6,724 bases of DNA, from contig QMMZ01000108.1 in the NCBI GenBank assembly GCA_003647525.1, positions 1 through 6,724 of the forward strand, given 5' to 3'. Under the pieces are notes generated by a model that saw only the letters and a program-made list of their open reading frames with translations, made no database searches and had not been told where the DNA came from. Both the position numbers and the translations under genes were made by a program. Positions 4,708-6,724 of the stretch are shown in pieces. Every line of letters starts with the position of its first letter. Positions within the stretch are counted from its first letter, which is position 1. Source of the DNA: Deltaproteobacteria bacterium (GTDB lineage: Bacteria > Desulfobacterota > Desulfobacteria > Desulfobacterales > ETH-SRB1).

Positions 4708-6480
4708 ATGAAAGTCCTGGTTATCGGCGGTGGCGGCAGGGAACATGCCCTTGTCTGGAAAATTGCTCAAAGTCCAAAAGTAAAAAAAATATATTGTGCA
4801 CCAGGGAATGCAGGGATCGCTGACCTGGCAACCTGTTTGCCGATCAATTCCGGAGATATCAACAAACTCCTTGAATTTGCCAAAAAAGAGAAAATAGATC
4901 TGACTATAGTAGGACCCGAAAATCCTCTATGTAACGGCATTGTTGATATTTTTGAAAAACAGGGTTTAAAAGTATTTGGCGCAAATCAAAAAGCTGTGGA
5001 GATAGAATCCAGCAAATCCTTTGCAAAAGACTTGATGAATAAATACGGCATCAATACTGCTGCCGGCAAAACATTTACCAGTTATAAAAAAGCAGAAGAC
5101 TATATACGCAAAACAGGTGCGCCTGTTGTTGTAAAAGCAGATGGACTTGCAGCCGGCAAAGGAGTAATTGTCTGCAAAACCGTTTCAAAAGCAATTGATG
5201 CTCTTAAACTTATAATAAAAAAGCGGGCTTTCGGTGACGCCGGGAATAAGGTTGTCGTTGAGGAATGCCTTACCGGTGAAGAGGCTTCTTTCCTTGCCTT
5301 TACAGACGGCAAAAATCTACTTCCCCTTCCCTCCTCACAGGATCACAAAGCAATATACGACAACGATCAGGGCCCAAATACAGGAGGAATGGGCGCATAT
5401 TCTTCTGCTCCAATAATAGACCGGTTTATGCATAAAAAAATTATGGAAGAAATTATGATGCCGACTATCCAGGCAATGGCAAGTGAAGGCCGGCCTTACA
5501 AAGGTGTATTGTATGCAGGACTTATGTTAGATAAAGACCGGATAAAAGTTCTTGAATTCAATGCACGTTTTGGAGATCCCGAGGCTCAACCTCTTTTAAT
5601 GCGGATTAAAAACGACATTGTTCCGATAATGGAGGCAACAATTGAAGGAACGCTGGATAAATGTAAACTTGAAATTGATGACAGGGCGACGGTCTGTGTA
5701 GTCATGGCATCCAAAGGATATCCTGGTTCATACAAAAAAGGCATAACAATTTCAGGGCTTAAAGACGTAAAAAGAATGAAAGATGTTGTTGTTTTTCATG
5801 CAGGCACTGATAAAAAGGAAAAAACGATAGTTACAAATGGAGGCCGTGTCCTGGGAGTCACTGCTTTAGGAAATTCCGTAAAAAAAGCCATATCAAAGGC
5901 ATATTCGGCTGCTTCCAGAATAACATGGGACGGAGTATATTATCGCAAAGATATTGGACAGAAGGCATTAAAAAGAATAGAACAACCTCCGAAAGTAGGA
6001 ATTGTGATGGGGAGCGACTCAGACTATAAAGTTATGGAAGAAACTGTGGCTGCTCTAAAAAAATTCGATATTCCATTTGAAATGACTGTTGCATCTGCAC
6101 ACAGAAGCCCTGAAAAAGCACATGAATTTGCATCCTCAGCACAAAAGCGAGGGCTTAAAGTTATTATTGCAGGTGCAGGACATGCAGCGCATCTTGCAGG
6201 AGCTATCGCGGCTTATACTTCTCTCCCCGTTATTGGAGTCCCAATAGATTCTTCTGCCTTGCAAGGCCTGGATTCTCTTCTTTCCACCGTTCAGATGCCT
6301 CCAGGCATACCAGTGGCAACTGTGGCTATAGGAAAACCAGGAGCAAGAAATGCGGGAATACTTGCAGCACAAATACTCGCTGTTTCAGATGCCGGGCTGG
6401 AGAAAATGCTTGATAATTATAAAAAAGAAATGGCCGCAAAGGTAGAAGAAAAAGCAGGCAAACTTCAAGGTCAAATATAG
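4708..6480 (+). CDS. purD-purE: PurD-PurE fusion: GAR synthetase / N5-CAIR mutase
   Basis: One uninterrupted 590-residue frame carries two purine enzymes. Residues 1-423 are phosphoribosylamine-glycine ligase (PurD): MKVLVIGGGGREHALVWKIA at the start, GPENPL (69-74), VKADGLAAGKGV (142-153), SQDHKAIYDNDQGPNTGGMG in the ATP-grasp core and EFNARFGDPEAQ (283-294) at the metal site. The PurD end WDGVYYRKDIGQKAL is intact. With only a few linker residues, PurE follows from about 427: PPKVGIVMGSDSD (427-439), ASAHRSP (462-468), GAGHAAHLAG (489-498) and STVQMPPGIPVATVAIGKPG. PurE interconverts CAIR forms. SAHRSP and AAHL point to the class I (N5-CAIR mutase) type rather than class II; G-H-A replaces the usual G-G-A. 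The two enzymes catalyse non-adjacent steps of the pathway. The codon at the junction is ATA (5977), where a free PurE would need ATG. The start is set by the strong Shine-Dalgarno at 4695. The stop overlaps tsaC. Confidence 0.95.
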   Translation: MKVLVIGGGGREHALVWKIAQSPKVKKIYCAPGNAGIADLATCLPINSGDINKLLEFAKKEKIDLTIVGPENPLCNGIVDIFEKQGLKVFGANQKAVEIESSKSFAKDLMNKYGINTAAGKTFTSYKKAEDYIRKTGAPVVVKADGLAAGKGVIVCKTVSKAIDALKLIIKKRAFGDAGNKVVVEECLTGEEASFLAFTDGKNLLPLPSSQDHKAIYDNDQGPNTGGMGAYSSAPIIDRFMHKKIMEEIMMPTIQAMASEGRPYKGVLYAGLMLDKDRIKVLEFNARFGDPEAQPLLMRIKNDIVPIMEATIEGTLDKCKLEIDDRATVCVVMASKGYPGSYKKGITISGLKDVKRMKDVVVFHAGTDKKEKTIVTNGGRVLGVTALGNSVKKAISKAYSAASRITWDGVYYRKDIGQKALKRIEQPPKVGIVMGSDSDYKVMEETVAALKKFDIPFEMTVASAHRSPEKAHEFASSAQKRGLKVIIAGAGHAAHLAGAIAAYTSLPVIGVPIDSSALQGLDSLLSTVQMPPGIPVATVAIGKPGARNAGILAAQILAVSDAGLEKMLDNYKKEMAAKVEEKAGKLQGQI

Positions 6481-6724
6481 TGTCCAGCCGAAAATTGCTG
6501 ATAGACCCTTTTAATCCCCAGCCGGAGTTAATTCTGAAAGCAGCCGGCTTAATAAAAAAAGGCGGTGTAGTTCTATTCCCGACAAGATGTCTTTATGGAC
6601 TTGGAGCAGATGCATTTAATCCTGAAGCTGTTGACAGGGTTTTCAAAATAAAGCAAAGACCTTACAACAAACCGATCTCAGTTTTGATAAAAGATACAAA
6701 TGACCTGCATATTCTTGTAAAACA
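6480..6724 (+). CDS. tsaC: L-threonylcarbamoyladenylate synthase (TsaC/YrdC/Sua5), 3' truncated by window edge
   Basis: The frame begins at GTG 6480-6482, sharing its G with the purDE stop TAG (overlap TAGTG). AAGG (6467-6470) lies 9 bases upstream as a ribosome binding site. The 81 visible residues match the N-terminal part of the YrdC domain: LIKKGGVVLFPTRCLYGLGA (usually P-T-[ED]-T-x-Y-G-L-x), a DAFNPEAVDRVFKIKQRPYN segment with the K-x-K-x-R phosphate-binding pattern, then KPISVLI. The usual Thr/Glu after PT is Arg-Cys here (PTRCLYGLG), a modest variation. The enzyme makes threonylcarbamoyl-AMP from threonine, bicarbonate and ATP for t6A37 modification of ANN-decoding tRNAs. The overlap with purDE implies co-translation. 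Whether it is the short TsaC or the longer Sua5 form cannot be seen. Confidence 0.9.
   Translation, partial: MSSRKLLIDPFNPQPELILKAAGLIKKGGVVLFPTRCLYGLGADAFNPEAVDRVFKIKQRPYNKPISVLIKDTNDLHILVK

Noticed and set aside
5100..6372. Short frames on either strand within purDE
   Set aside because: They overlap conserved PurD and PurE coding sequence in other frames.

Overview
The window looks like a chromosomal segment of a moderately AT-rich Desulfobacterota (deltaproteobacterial) genome, most likely a Desulfobacterales-type sulfate reducer. This is an inference from protein character (a DUF3426 protein, a DJC28/DUF1992 protein, Ddl and purine/TsaC neighbours) and from intergenic repeats of a kind I associate with such genomes. 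No taxonomic search was possible.

Layout, left to right. (1) Positions 1-857 hold the 3' part of a membrane-anchored DUF3426 protein whose open frame runs off the left edge. (2) Positions 858-1743 are intergenic but full of structure: a terminal-inverted-repeat element (copy A, 871-1100) with a decayed GxxExxY-family gene, an elongator tRNA-Met (1194-1270) with a strong intrinsic terminator (1290-1328), and a second related element (copy B, 1377-1707) that is interrupted by a heptamer-based palindromic repeat. (3) 1744-2112 is a small DJC28/DUF1992-type gene, followed by a second heptamer-based palindromic repeat (2122-2269). (4) 2306-4534 is a tight co-directional run: a two-TM protein with a SHOCT-like tail, D-Ala-D-Ala ligase (ddl), and a RimK-like ATP-grasp protein. 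(5) 4547-4682 is a third, shortened element (copy C) in inverted orientation. It appears to carry the promoter of the next gene. (6) 4708-6480 encodes a PurD-PurE fusion, and its stop overlaps the GTG start of tsaC/Sua5, which runs off the right edge.

Functionally this is mostly housekeeping: tRNA and tRNA modification (tRNA-Met, TsaC), peptidoglycan precursor synthesis (Ddl) and purine synthesis (PurD-PurE). The unusual content lies between the genes. Three elements share the same terminal inverted repeats, and each keeps a different part of one GxxExxY (PD-(D/E)XK-like) coding sequence. They look like internal-deletion derivatives of a single TIR-bounded gene cassette. One has been split by a palindromic array of 7-bp units, and another appears to have been recruited as the purDE promoter. 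The two palindromic arrays differ in sequence, but both are built of 7-bp units beginning GTT.
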